From: Azoarcus indigens
GTDB lineage: Bacteria > Pseudomonadota > Gammaproteobacteria > Burkholderiales > Rhodocyclaceae
DNA: 64,000 nt
Reading direction: 5' to 3'
NCBI RefSeq assembly: GCF_004361735.1
Contig: NZ_SNVV01000004.1
Coordinates: 186,001-250,000 of the forward strand
The number at the start of each line of letters is the position of its first letter. Position 1 is the stretch's first letter. The translations under genes and the position numbers were made by a program. The notes beneath the pieces are model-generated. The model saw only the letters and a list, made by a program, of their open reading frames with translations, was not told where the DNA came from and searched no databases. Of this stretch, positions 16,473 through 24,957 are shown one piece after another.

Positions 16473-17327
16473 TTGGTCTCCCCGGTGCGGCGCGCCCAGC
16501 CGGAAGCCTTCCACCTTCCGGCGCCGGACGGCTTCCGTTTCTGCGTGGCATGGCAACCGCCCGCCGGTGTCGTGCGGCGCGGCGCGGTGGTGCACGTGCC
16601 GGCCTTCGCCGAGGAGATGAACAAGTCGCGCCGCATGGTGGCGCTGCAGGCCCGCGCCTGGGCTGAACAGGGCTGGACCGTGCTGGTGCCGGACCTGCGT
16701 GGCTGCGGCGACAGCGCTGGCGACAGCGGCGACGCCAGCTGGGACGACTGGCTGGAAGACGTGCGCCGTGCCTTCGACTGGACGCGCGCCCAGGGTAACG
16801 GCCCGGTGTGGCTGTGGGGCCTGCGCCACGGCGCGCTGCTCGCTACCGCGGCGGCGATGCGTTTCGGGCTGGCTTGCGGGCTGTACCTGTGGCAGCCGGT
16901 TGCCAATGGCAAGCAGCATCTGCAGCAGTTCCTGCGGCTGCAGTCCATGGCGCATGTGGTCGGCAAGGCCAAGGATGAGCGCGCGCCCGGCCCGGACCAG
17001 ATCCTGCAGGCGGGCGGCCTGGTCGAAATCGCCGGCTACCGCCTCTCCCCGGCGCTGGCCGAGGGGATGCGCGCCGCCACGCTGACCCTGCCGCCAACGG
17101 CGCGCAGCTTGTGCTGGCTGCAGTTGGGGCCGGGCGACGATGCCGGGCCTACGCCGGCGGCGGAGCGCCTGTCCAGGGCGTGCGAGGAGGCGGGGCGCGG
17201 CTTCATGTTCGAGCGCATCGCCACCCCCTCTTTCTGGCAGACGCAGGAGATCGAGGTGTCGGAGGCGCTGACGGTCGCCGGTTGCCGTCTGCTGGCGATG
17301 GAATCCGCGGAGGCGCTATGCCCGTGA
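16473..17327 (+). CDS. Alpha/beta hydrolase, exosortase A system-associated hydrolase 2
   Basis: A 284-residue protein from TTG 16473 (5 bases after the ACP stop). It has the alpha/beta hydrolase layout: HVPAFAEEMNKSRR (oxyanion-hole region), VLVPDLRGCGDS and the nucleophile elbow WGLRHGAL. The elbow has Gly-Leu-Arg-His-Gly (R118 at the nucleophile place) instead of G-x-S-x-G, so ordinary serine hydrolase chemistry is unlikely. The family is known to lack the serine and always pairs with hydrolase 1. It could be a binding or accessory partner of hydrolase 1 or the ACP. The 10-base overlap with the next gene supports joint translation. Confidence 0.9.
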   Translation: MVSPVRRAQPEAFHLPAPDGFRFCVAWQPPAGVVRRGAVVHVPAFAEEMNKSRRMVALQARAWAEQGWTVLVPDLRGCGDSAGDSGDASWDDWLEDVRRAFDWTRAQGNGPVWLWGLRHGALLATAAAMRFGLACGLYLWQPVANGKQHLQQFLRLQSMAHVVGKAKDERAPGPDQILQAGGLVEIAGYRLSPALAEGMRAATLTLPPTARSLCWLQLGPGDDAGPTPAAERLSRACEEAGRGFMFERIATPSFWQTQEIEVSEALTVAGCRLLAMESAEALCP

Positions 17328-18196
17328 ACGAGACGCCGCTCAATTTCGACTGCGGTGAGGACAGGCTCATCGGCGTGCTGCATCGCCCCGAGGGGCCGGC
17401 GGCGCGCGGCGTGGTGGTGATCGTCGGCGGTCCGCAATACCGCGCCGGCAGCCATCGCCAGTTCGTCGAACTGGGGCGGGGGCTGGCTGAAGGCGGCCAC
17501 GCCTGCCTGCGTTTCGACTACCGCGGCATGGGCGACAGCAGTGGCGAGATGCGCGACTTCCGCCACGTCGGCGAGGACGTGCGCGCCGCGGTGGGTGCGC
17601 TGCTCGCAGCCTGCCCCGAACTGAAGAGCGTGGTGCTGTGGGGCTTGTGCGACGGCGCTTCTGCCGCGCTGATGTATGCCCCGCAGGACGCCCGCGTCGC
17701 CGGCGTGGTGGCGGTCAATCCCTGGGTGCGCAGTGCCGAGTCACTGGCGGAGGCGCGGGTGCGCCACTATTACCTGCAGCGCCTGCTGCAGCCGGAGATG
17801 TGGCGCAAGATCGCCAGCGGCCGCTTCGAGTGGCGGCGTTCGGTGCAGGGTGCGGTGGAGGCGGTGGCGCTGATCGCCGGCCGCATGCTGAGGCGCCGGC
17901 GCTCGCCGCCCGCCGCCGAACCCAGCTTCCAGCAGCGGATGGCCCATGGCTGGCAGGGGCTGCGCGACAGCACCCTGTTCGTGCTCAGCGGCCGCGATAT
18001 CACCGCCCAGGAGTTCTTCGATCATGCCTGCAGCGACCCCGCCTGGCAGCCCTTCGACGGCAGCGAGGGGCCCGGCCTGCGCCGGGTGCCGGAGGCCGAT
18101 CACACCTTCGCCGCGGCGGCCTGGAATCAGCAATTGATCGCCCACACCCTTGCCTGGCTGGATGCAGCCCCCATCGCTTCTAGGAGTCTCCCATGA
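17318..18196 (+). CDS. Alpha/beta hydrolase, exosortase A system-associated hydrolase 1
   Basis: A 292-residue protein from ATG 17318. Seen parts are IVGGPQYRAGSHRQF, FDYRGMGDSSG and the elbow WGLCDGASA, where Cys111 takes the nucleophile place (G-L-C-D-G). The His is likely that in VPEADHTF near the C-terminus. Cys-type alpha/beta hydrolases such as dienelactone hydrolase show that this residue can act on esters or thioesters. Linked to an ACP, a thioesterase or acyltransferase role is plausible. It overlaps hydrolase 2 by 10 bases and the GT2 start by 4 (ATGA). The family is diagnostic of exosortase A loci; the true substrate is unknown. Confidence 0.9.
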   Translation: MPVNETPLNFDCGEDRLIGVLHRPEGPAARGVVVIVGGPQYRAGSHRQFVELGRGLAEGGHACLRFDYRGMGDSSGEMRDFRHVGEDVRAAVGALLAACPELKSVVLWGLCDGASAALMYAPQDARVAGVVAVNPWVRSAESLAEARVRHYYLQRLLQPEMWRKIASGRFEWRRSVQGAVEAVALIAGRMLRRRRSPPAAEPSFQQRMAHGWQGLRDSTLFVLSGRDITAQEFFDHACSDPAWQPFDGSEGPGLRRVPEADHTFAAAAWNQQLIAHTLAWLDAAPIASRSLP

Positions 18197-19161
18197 GCCA
18201 GCAGGCCGGCACCGCCGCCGAGCAGGGCCTCGTCTCGGTCGTCATCCCCGCTTACAACGTGGCCGAACACATCGGCGAGGCCATCGCCAGCGTGCGGGCG
18301 CAGAACTGCCCGCAACTGGAAATCATCGTGGTGGACGATGGCTCCAAGGACGGCAGCGCCGAACTGGTGGAACGCGAGCATCCGGACGTGCGCCTGTTCC
18401 GCAAGGAGAACGGTGGCGCCGCGTCCGCCCGCAACCTGGGCATGCGGGAAGCCCGTGGCGAATACGTCGCCTTCCTCGATGCGGACGACGTCTGGTTGCC
18501 GGGCAAGCTGGAGGTGCAGATCGCCTATCTGCGCGCGCGGCCCCAGGTCGGCCTGGTCTGCTCCGGCTTTTCCCACTGGGAGGCGGATGCTGACGGCCAC
18601 TTCCCCGATCCGCAGGCGCGCTACCCGGAACCGGCCGGCATGGCGGTGGACAGCCTCCGTTCCGGCTGGATCTACCACAAGCTGCTGCTGGACAACTTCG
18701 TGTGGACCTCCACCGTGCTGATGCGCCGCAGCCTGATCGAGAAGATCGGCTATTACGACGAATCCCTGCGCCTGGGTCAGGACTACGAGTACTGGCTGCG
18801 CGCCGCGCGCGACACCGAGATCCACCGCCTGGCCGGCATCATGGCGCTCTACCGCAAGCATCGTGGCAGCGCCACCGTGCGCGGTGCAGACGTGAACTAC
18901 GCCGCGCGGGTCGTGGCCGGCGCGGTCGAGCGTTGGGGGCTGGCGAGCCCGAACGGCGAATCCATCACCCAGGAAGCCTTCCGCGAGCGTCTGTCGCGCA
19001 TCCATTTCATGATGGGCTACGGCCACTATCAGCGCGGCAACGCCTCCACCGCGCTGCGGGAGTTCCTCGCCTGCGCCAAGCTCCGGCCAGCCCATGTGAA
19101 GTCCTGGGCCTATGTGCTGCTGGCAGGTGCCCGCTCGCTGACCCGGTCGGCAGACCGCTAG
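18193..19161 (+). CDS. GT2 family glycosyltransferase
   Basis: A 322-residue protein that starts on the ATG overlapping the hydrolase 1 stop. The GT-A domain shows SVVIPAYNVAEHIGEAIASV, IIVVDDGSKDGSAE, GAASARNLGMREARGEY and AFLDADDVW (DXD metal site), then a C-terminal helical region. There are no membrane segments. It follows the ACP and hydrolase genes closely and so may use or modify the same product, though the donor and acceptor are not readable. It is the last gene before the 143-base gap ahead of the repeat protein. Confidence 0.9.
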   Translation: MSQQAGTAAEQGLVSVVIPAYNVAEHIGEAIASVRAQNCPQLEIIVVDDGSKDGSAELVEREHPDVRLFRKENGGAASARNLGMREARGEYVAFLDADDVWLPGKLEVQIAYLRARPQVGLVCSGFSHWEADADGHFPDPQARYPEPAGMAVDSLRSGWIYHKLLLDNFVWTSTVLMRRSLIEKIGYYDESLRLGQDYEYWLRAARDTEIHRLAGIMALYRKHRGSATVRGADVNYAARVVAGAVERWGLASPNGESITQEAFRERLSRIHFMMGYGHYQRGNASTALREFLACAKLRPAHVKSWAYVLLAGARSLTRSADR

Positions 19162-19304
19162 CCTGCGGGCGGCGTTTTCAGCTGCCGGACAGCTTGCGGG
19201 GCCTGCATTTCAGCTGGCTGCAACCTGCGCGGCGACCCGGTTTGCGCGCCATCGCTGGAGGGCGTAGAAAGGCGGTCGCCCCCCTTCCGCCCGGAGTACC
19301 GGAC

Positions 19305-22004
19305 ATGGCTTTTCCCCGTCCCGCACACTGCCCCGCTGCCTTCCTCCGCTGGCTGGCCTGCCTGTTCTCCAGCGTGCTGCTGATGGCGACCGCGGTAGCC
19401 GGCTACCGGGTCGAGGGCACACCGATGGCCGAACTGGCGGGACGCCTGGAGCCGGGGCAGTTCGCCGAGTTGCAGACCACGCTGCCGCCTGGCTACAAGC
19501 GCTTCTACGATGTGTTGCGGGTGAGGCTGGACGACGGCCGCGGTATCGAGATCGACGGCTGGACCGACTCCGCCGGGTGGGATCCCGGCCGCGCCCGCAG
19601 CTACTTCATCGGCGAGCGCCAGTACAAGAAGTTCATCTCCTACGACGCCGTCGCCAACACCTGGCGCGAGCTGGGCTGGGAGGGCGAGCCGCCGCCCAAG
19701 TACGAGCAGTACGGCCACACCTATGGCCGCACCGCGCTGGACAGCAAGCGCGGCGATTACTACCTGCTATCCGGAGCCAGCCTGTTCCGCTACCACATCG
19801 ACAGCGCCCGTTGGAGCGCGCTGGGCGAGGCGCCGATCAAGGGCTTCCTGTCGATGGCCTGGCACGAGAAGCTGGACAAGCTGGTCGCCGTCAGCCCCGG
19901 CCACCAGGTGTACGCCTTCCGCGACGGCGAGTGGACCACGCTGGGCAAGTCGGCGGTGGACGGCTACCACTCCCTCGGCCGCTACAACCGCAAACGCGGC
20001 GACATGCTGGTCGCTGGCGGCAACGAAAGCCTGCGCAAGGTCGATCTCATCGACGGCCAGGGCCACATCAAGTCCATGCCGGACGCGCCCTTCGACATCG
20101 CCATCAAGGACACCGCCCTCACTTACGACCCGCTGAGCGGCAATTACCTGGTGTTCCGCCGCAACCAGCGGCAGCTCTATGAACTCGATCCCGACCGCGG
20201 CGAATGGCGTCTCGCCGAAGACTGGAACAAGGGGGGCTGGCCCTTCGGCCAGTACGGCTACCACGTACCCATTGTCATCGACGAACTCGGCGTGATCCTG
20301 TGGCAGCACGAAGGCGGCCCGCGCCTCTATCGTCACCGCAGCGCTTTTGCTGCCGGCGCGTCTGCCGCGCCGGCAGCCGACAAGGCCGACAAGGCCGACA
20401 AGGCCGACAAGGCCGACAAGGCCGACAAGGCCGACAAGGCCGACAAGGCCGACAAGGCCGACAAGGCCGACAAGGCGGAGAAGGCGGAGAAGGCGGAGAA
20501 GGCGGAGAAGGCGGCCTCTGCTGCTCCCCGGCAGGCCGCCCATGCGCCTCAGGAGGGCGGGCCGCCGGGCCTGCCGGTACCGGAGGCCTATGCGCTGCCC
20601 GACCCCAAACCATATGCCTTGCCTGGCATGAAGACGGAGGCGACGGAGACGACTTCGTCCAAGGCGCCCGTCAATTCCAGTGGCCGCGCCCGGACGGGCG
20701 AGCATGAGCAGGCCGCCGCCCCCGCTGCGCCCAAGGCCACGCCAGAGCTGAAAGCCGAGAAGGCAGACAAGGCAGGAAGAGCAGAGAAGGCGACTCCTGC
20801 CGCCTCACCCCAATCCGCCGCCGGCCATGCCGCCCAAGGCCCGTCGGCGCGTGGCGGCCCGCCGCCGGCACCGGTGCCCCCGGCCCGCATGTCGGCGCTG
20901 CTGAAGCAGATGAAACCGGGGGAATGGAAGCTGGTGCCGACCACGCTGCCGCAGGGCTACAACAAACTCTCCGAAGTCTTCTTCGTTCGCTTCTGCCCGC
21001 TGGAGTCCGGCCAGGGCACCTATGGCAACGGCTGGATGGACGCCTTTGTCTACGACCCCTCGACCCAGGCCTTCTTCGCCATGCTGATGCGGGACAAGAG
21101 CGAGAAGCGGCTGGTGTGGCTGGATGCCGAACTGCGCTGGCACCTGGCCTCCAACCCGGAAGGCGTGGGCGACTGCTCCTACAACCGCCGCGCCTTCAAC
21201 CGCCTTTCCATCGTCGATGGCCAGCTCTACTGGCCGCCCGCCTTCTGGGGCAACGACCGCAAGCGGGTGGGCGAATTCCGCCGCGCACCGACGCGTGCCT
21301 TCATCGAGCACGGCAATGCCCGCTTCGACGACTACGGCGTCGGCATCGGCATCACCAGCCTGGGCCAGGCGGGCGACCACGCTGCCGAGTGGTTCCCGGA
21401 GCTGGGGGGCTGGATCATGCACATCGCCGGCAGCGACACCCGCAACGCCGACGACGCCCATTGGCCCGCGCGCGGCGGCCACACCGAACAGGGCGCGGCG
21501 GAGAACAAGGTCTTCGCCGGCCGCATCTTCCTCTACCACCCGGGCGACGCCGGCTGGACCTACCTGGACCGCACCTACAGCCAGGGCTTCCGCGGCCGCC
21601 TGGTATACAACCCGATACGCCACGAGATGCTGGTCGCCCCCGGCGGCTACGGCCCGGACGACGAGTTCGCCCGCATCACCGCCGAGGGCAAGGTGGAAAA
21701 GCTGGACCGGGCCCGGCTGGAGAACGGCGAGGTGTTGCACTACCACACCAGCAACAACAACCTCACCTACGACCCGGTGACCGGCGACTACCTGTGGTGG
21801 AGCTACAACCACCAGCGTATCTGGCGCAGCAAGGACGGCCGGGTGTGGTCGGAGTACGAGGATTTCGCCCACTACCGTTTCAACGGCGAAGGCGGCTTGT
21901 TCGGCGCCAGCAGCTTCATCCAGGTGGCGCCGATAGCGGGCACGGATGGGCTGGCGTGGTTCGATCCGAACCGCGGGCTGATCTTGCATCGGCTGCGCCA
22001 TTGA
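19305..22004 (+). CDS. Exported two-domain protein with (ADK)n(AEK)n linker, function unknown
   Basis: An 899-residue protein from ATG 19305, chosen for GGAG at 19292-19295 and the signal peptide right after it ([21 protein letters not shown], cut near residue 33); the open frame upstream is a shadow of the GT2 gene. Domain 1 (about 34-355) and domain 2 (about 529-899) are related: each opens with M-[AS]-x-L-x-x-x-[LM]-x-P-G-[QE]-[FW], then TTLP-[PQ]-GY, and each has several 'Y-D-P-x-[ST]-G-x-Y' blades, as in kelch/beta-propeller proteins. Between them are 11 ADK and 4 AEK repeats (residues 358-402) and a Pro/Ala/Lys-rich stretch. I do not recognise a family. A periplasmic or secreted polymer-binding role is inferred from the cluster. 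Confidence 0.85.
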   Translation: MAFPRPAHCPAAFLRWLACLFSSVLLMATAVAGYRVEGTPMAELAGRLEPGQFAELQTTLPPGYKRFYDVLRVRLDDGRGIEIDGWTDSAGWDPGRARSYFIGERQYKKFISYDAVANTWRELGWEGEPPPKYEQYGHTYGRTALDSKRGDYYLLSGASLFRYHIDSARWSALGEAPIKGFLSMAWHEKLDKLVAVSPGHQVYAFRDGEWTTLGKSAVDGYHSLGRYNRKRGDMLVAGGNESLRKVDLIDGQGHIKSMPDAPFDIAIKDTALTYDPLSGNYLVFRRNQRQLYELDPDRGEWRLAEDWNKGGWPFGQYGYHVPIVIDELGVILWQHEGGPRLYRHRSAFAAGASAAPAADKADKADKADKADKADKADKADKADKADKADKAEKAEKAEKAEKAASAAPRQAAHAPQEGGPPGLPVPEAYALPDPKPYALPGMKTEATETTSSKAPVNSSGRARTGEHEQAAAPAAPKATPELKAEKADKAGRAEKATPAASPQSAAGHAAQGPSARGGPPPAPVPPARMSALLKQMKPGEWKLVPTTLPQGYNKLSEVFFVRFCPLESGQGTYGNGWMDAFVYDPSTQAFFAMLMRDKSEKRLVWLDAELRWHLASNPEGVGDCSYNRRAFNRLSIVDGQLYWPPAFWGNDRKRVGEFRRAPTRAFIEHGNARFDDYGVGIGITSLGQAGDHAAEWFPELGGWIMHIAGSDTRNADDAHWPARGGHTEQGAAENKVFAGRIFLYHPGDAGWTYLDRTYSQGFRGRLVYNPIRHEMLVAPGGYGPDDEFARITAEGKVEKLDRARLENGEVLHYHTSNNNLTYDPVTGDYLWWSYNHQRIWRSKDGRVWSEYEDFAHYRFNGEGGLFGASSFIQVAPIAGTDGLAWFDPNRGLILHRLRH
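20376..20510 (+). repeat. In-frame 9-base tandem repeat: 11 copies GCCGACAAG then 4 copies GCGGAGAAG
   Basis: Eleven identical 9-base units (20376-20474) run straight into four units of a second 9-base type (20475-20510), with no mismatch inside either block. They encode (ADK)11(AEK)4 in the linker of the exported protein. Because the unit is a multiple of three, copy-number change alters the linker length and charge spacing without a frameshift. The perfect identity suggests recent slippage expansion. Confidence 0.97.
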
Positions 22005-22141
22005 GGGTGGTGCTTGCCACTGCCTGCTGCGCTTGAGCTGGCTTGGCAGCAAGGTGGTCAGGCAGACAACGGCAGTGGTTTTCTCCGCGGGGCGCGGAGC
22101 AGGGCTTGAGGGAAAGGGGCTCCGTGGGGCTGAAAGGCAGC

Positions 22142-22191
22142 CGCCCCTTTGGGGCGCCGCCTCTCCCCGGCCCTCTCCTGCGAGGGGAGGG
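22142..22191. terminator. Two GC-rich hairpins between convergent genes
   Basis: A 6-base stem with a TTT loop (22142-22156) is followed by a 9-base stem with a GCG loop (22171-22191, one G-T pair). They sit in the 229-base gap between the stop of the repeat protein and the stop of the minus-strand GT2. There is no good U-run, so this could be a dispersed REP-like element that ends transcription from both sides rather than a classic terminator. Confidence 0.45.
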
Positions 22192-22233
22192 GAAGCAAAC
22201 CCCAGCGTCTCCCTCGCGATTACATCTACGCGC

Positions 22234-23181
22234 CTAGCGCCGTAGCAGCAAGCGCAGCAAGGTGGCCGGACCGCTCAGCAACAGCCCCGTATCCTGCTTC
22301 AGCAACTCGAAGAACTCACCCGGCACCGCCTCGCGCCGGCGCAGGCAGGCGAACAGCCCCTGCCAGACGTCGCGGCGCCCCACCGCGATGCGCTCTCCCA
22401 GGCGTTCGGCCGCCACCGGAAAACCCTGCACCAGCGGCTTCATGGCGATGCGCGATTTCAGGTAGTAGAGGCTGCGCAGGAAGGCGGCGCGGGAGTTCCA
22501 GCCGCCTTCGGAGAAGATGTTCACCCCGCGGCCGCGCACGGTATCCACCCGGCTGGAGATCAGCATGCGCGGCCGGCGCGCGGCCAGCATGGTGACGAAG
22601 AGGCCGTCCTCGCCTGAGGTGCGCAGCCGGCTGTCGAAGCGGATGTCGGCTATCAGTTCGCGGCGCACCGTCAGCACGCTCAACTGGCCGATGGGCCCGC
22701 ACACCGAGTAGTTGATGAGCTCGTCCGCCAGCGCCCGCGCCCAGGGTGGGTCCTGCAGCGGCGTCAGTCGCAGGCGGTCGCCATAGAAGCGGGCGTGGGC
22801 CAGCTTGTCGCCGCCATCCACCTGCCAGTCCGAGGTGTAGGCGTCGTAGCCCAGCTCGAAGGCACGCAGCGCGGCGCTGAGGTGGTCCGGCTGCCAGCTG
22901 TCGTCCGAGTCCAGGAAGGCGACGTAGCTTTCCTCACCCAGTGCATCCAGCGCTAGATTGCGCGCCGCGCCGGGGCCGCCGTTGGGCTGCTTGAGGATGC
23001 GGAGCTGGAAATTGGCCGGCCAGGAAACCTGGGCCACCTCCGGCTCCGGCGGCGCGGGCGACGCGTCGTCGGCGACATAGACATGCACCGGCAGGGCCAC
23101 GTCCTGGGCGGCGACGGAGCGCAGCGCGGCGGCGAGGATGCCGGGCTGGCGCTGGTAGTAGGGAATGATGACGGCGAACAC
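22234..23181 (-). CDS. GT2 family glycosyltransferase
   Basis: A 315-residue protein that begins MFAVIIPYYQRQPGILAAAL, with VYVADDASPAPP, GGPGAARNLALDAL and VAFLDSDDSW as the GT-A nucleotide and metal (DXD-like) motifs. The C-terminal third is basic and helical, with a hydrophobic tail (GLLLSGPATLLRLLLRR) that may touch the membrane. It is the last gene of the second minus-strand polysaccharide operon (28588-22234), 18 bases after the toroid-like gene. The acceptor and donor are unknown. Confidence 0.88.
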   Translation of the reverse strand: MFAVIIPYYQRQPGILAAALRSVAAQDVALPVHVYVADDASPAPPEPEVAQVSWPANFQLRILKQPNGGPGAARNLALDALGEESYVAFLDSDDSWQPDHLSAALRAFELGYDAYTSDWQVDGGDKLAHARFYGDRLRLTPLQDPPWARALADELINYSVCGPIGQLSVLTVRRELIADIRFDSRLRTSGEDGLFVTMLAARRPRMLISSRVDTVRGRGVNIFSEGGWNSRAAFLRSLYYLKSRIAMKPLVQGFPVAAERLGERIAVGRRDVWQGLFACLRRREAVPGEFFELLKQDTGLLLSGPATLLRLLLRR

Positions 23182-23199
23182 GATGGGCGGCTCGAGAGC

Positions 23200-24957
23200 T
23201 TACTGATCTGGGGACGGCGGCAGCGCCAGAGCCAGCCGCCAGCGGTGGGTGCCGGCGGCGAGCCGGCGGCGCGGCAGGCAGCGGCCCAGGCCGCCGGGCA
23301 GCGTGACGGGCAGCGCGCACTCCTGCCAGCTTTGGTCGGCCGGCGCGTGTGGTTCGGCTTCCGCTAGCTGCCAGCCGGCGTCGGCCATCAACGCATGGCC
23401 CTGGGGATTCAGGTACTCGATGGCGCCCTGCGCGCTCACCTCCAGCTGCAGCTCGCGGCTGATGCGCGGCGGCGCCAGGCCCAGCTCCATCACCAGCCGG
23501 CCTTTCAGGCCAGGCAGGCGCTGGCGACGCAGGGATTCGCTGCGGCCGAGGCGGCCGCTGAGGAAGCGCCAGTCGAAGGCGGCGACCAGCCGGCGCCAGG
23601 CGGTGTCGGGCGGCCTGCGGGTCAGCGCGCGCGCGCTGCCGTCCAGTACGACGCGGCAGCCTTCGGCCTGGGGCTCGATGGTCACTTCATCGAAATCGCT
23701 CAGCGCGTACAGCCGGCCGCCGGCGCGGAACAGCGGCGTCCAGCCGGCGAGGGCGGGTTGGGCGAGCAGTTCGGCGAGCGGGCGGCGCAGCGGCGGCGGC
23801 AGCAAGGGCTGGCCGTCGGCGGAGACGAAATGGAAAGGCTGGCCACCGGCGTAGCGCAGTTCGGCTTCGTTGAGGCTGAAGGCCTGCGGCAGCTGGCCGC
23901 GGGTGCCAAGCGTGAGGCTGGCGCCGCTGGCGCTGCGCAGGCACAGCAGGCCGGCGGCTTCGTCATGGAAGCGGGCGGGGCGCTGGCCGCCTTGCCACTG
24001 GATCTCGCGGAGGGCGGCCGGTGCTTCGGTGTGCTTGCTCAGGTGCAGGGCGAAGGCGACGACGCCGGCGGTCCAGGCGTTGTACACCGACAGATGCATG
24101 TAGTTGTCCCAGCCGGCATCGGCGGCCCAGGCGCCAGCGGGGGTCAGCCACAGCAGGCCGTCGGCGCGGAACTGGCTGGCCAGTCGGGTAGCCAGGGCGG
24201 CGGCTGGGGCCGGGCCGTCGCAGCGGGGGGCGAGCAGCAGCAGGGCGGCGAGCAGACAGCCATCGCCGAACAGGGCGTGGCTGCTGCGGCCCAGGCCGCC
24301 GGCGAGGGCGGCCGCGTCCCAGTAGCGGGCGGCCCAGTCCAGCAGGCGCCGGGCCTGGGCGGCGAGCGCTGCATCGCCATCCAGCCGGGCGAGCAGGGCG
24401 GTGAGGAAGAGTGCCTTGTGGTGATAGGCCTGCGGCGTGGCGACGTGACCGGCCGGGCGGGCGGGAAAGTCGATGAAGCCACCGTCGGCGGTCGTCCAGC
24501 GCTGGAGCAAGGCGAGGAATTCGTCGCGCGCCTCGATGCGCTCCTGGCTGTCGCCCCCAGTCTCCAGAACTTGGGTGGCGGCGGCCAGCAGGCTCCAGTT
24601 GTTGGACGGGTAGGGCGGCCGCAGCGGGCAGCGGGCGAGGCCGGCGGCGAGCTTGGGGGCGAGGGCTGCGTCGTCTGTCTGCAACTGGCGCAGCAGCAGG
24701 AGTAGCAGGCGATTGAAGGGCAGGTGGCCCAGCTTCTCGGCCGGCGTGGCCAGCCAGGCGTCCAGCGCGATGGTCGCGGCAGCGGCTTGGCCGGCGGCGG
24801 ACAGGGCCAGCGCGGTGCTCAGGTTGCCGTAGTGATCCGGTGGCGTCGGCGCGTCCAGCAGCGGATCGTGCAGGCCGCCGGCCGGCCGCAGCTGTGCGGC
24901 GAGCGCAGGCAGCAGGCGGGCGAGCAGGGCCTCGGCCGCGGCGGTGGCGCGGTCCAT
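23200..24957 (-). CDS. Uncharacterised toroid-like protein of the polysaccharide operon
   Basis: A 585-residue protein from ATG 24957-24955, overlapping the deacetylase stop by one base (TGATG); the open frame further upstream belongs to that gene. The first about 370 residues look all-helical, with repeated hairpins and motifs GLHDPLLDAP, DHYGNLSTALALS, AYHHKALFLTALLAR, SSHALFGDGCLLAALLLL and WDNYMHLSVYNAW. This is reminiscent of the (alpha/alpha) toroid of heparinase/alginate-lyase and glycoside hydrolase families. The last about 200 residues look beta-rich. There is no signal peptide. I do not recognise a family with certainty; a polysaccharide- or lipid-sugar-acting enzyme is inferred. 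Confidence 0.8.
   Translation of the reverse strand: MDRATAAAEALLARLLPALAAQLRPAGGLHDPLLDAPTPPDHYGNLSTALALSAAGQAAAATIALDAWLATPAEKLGHLPFNRLLLLLLRQLQTDDAALAPKLAAGLARCPLRPPYPSNNWSLLAAATQVLETGGDSQERIEARDEFLALLQRWTTADGGFIDFPARPAGHVATPQAYHHKALFLTALLARLDGDAALAAQARRLLDWAARYWDAAALAGGLGRSSHALFGDGCLLAALLLLAPRCDGPAPAAALATRLASQFRADGLLWLTPAGAWAADAGWDNYMHLSVYNAWTAGVVAFALHLSKHTEAPAALREIQWQGGQRPARFHDEAAGLLCLRSASGASLTLGTRGQLPQAFSLNEAELRYAGGQPFHFVSADGQPLLPPPLRRPLAELLAQPALAGWTPLFRAGGRLYALSDFDEVTIEPQAEGCRVVLDGSARALTRRPPDTAWRRLVAAFDWRFLSGRLGRSESLRRQRLPGLKGRLVMELGLAPPRISRELQLEVSAQGAIEYLNPQGHALMADAGWQLAEAEPHAPADQSWQECALPVTLPGGLGRCLPRRRLAAGTHRWRLALALPPSPDQ

Noticed and set aside
20376-20510. CRISPR-like array
   Set aside because: The units are 9 bases with no spacers and lie in frame in a gene; it is a coding tandem repeat.
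19305-22004. PEP-CTERM protein
   Set aside because: No Pro-Glu-Pro motif, membrane segment and Arg cluster at the C-terminus; it ends GLILHRLRH.
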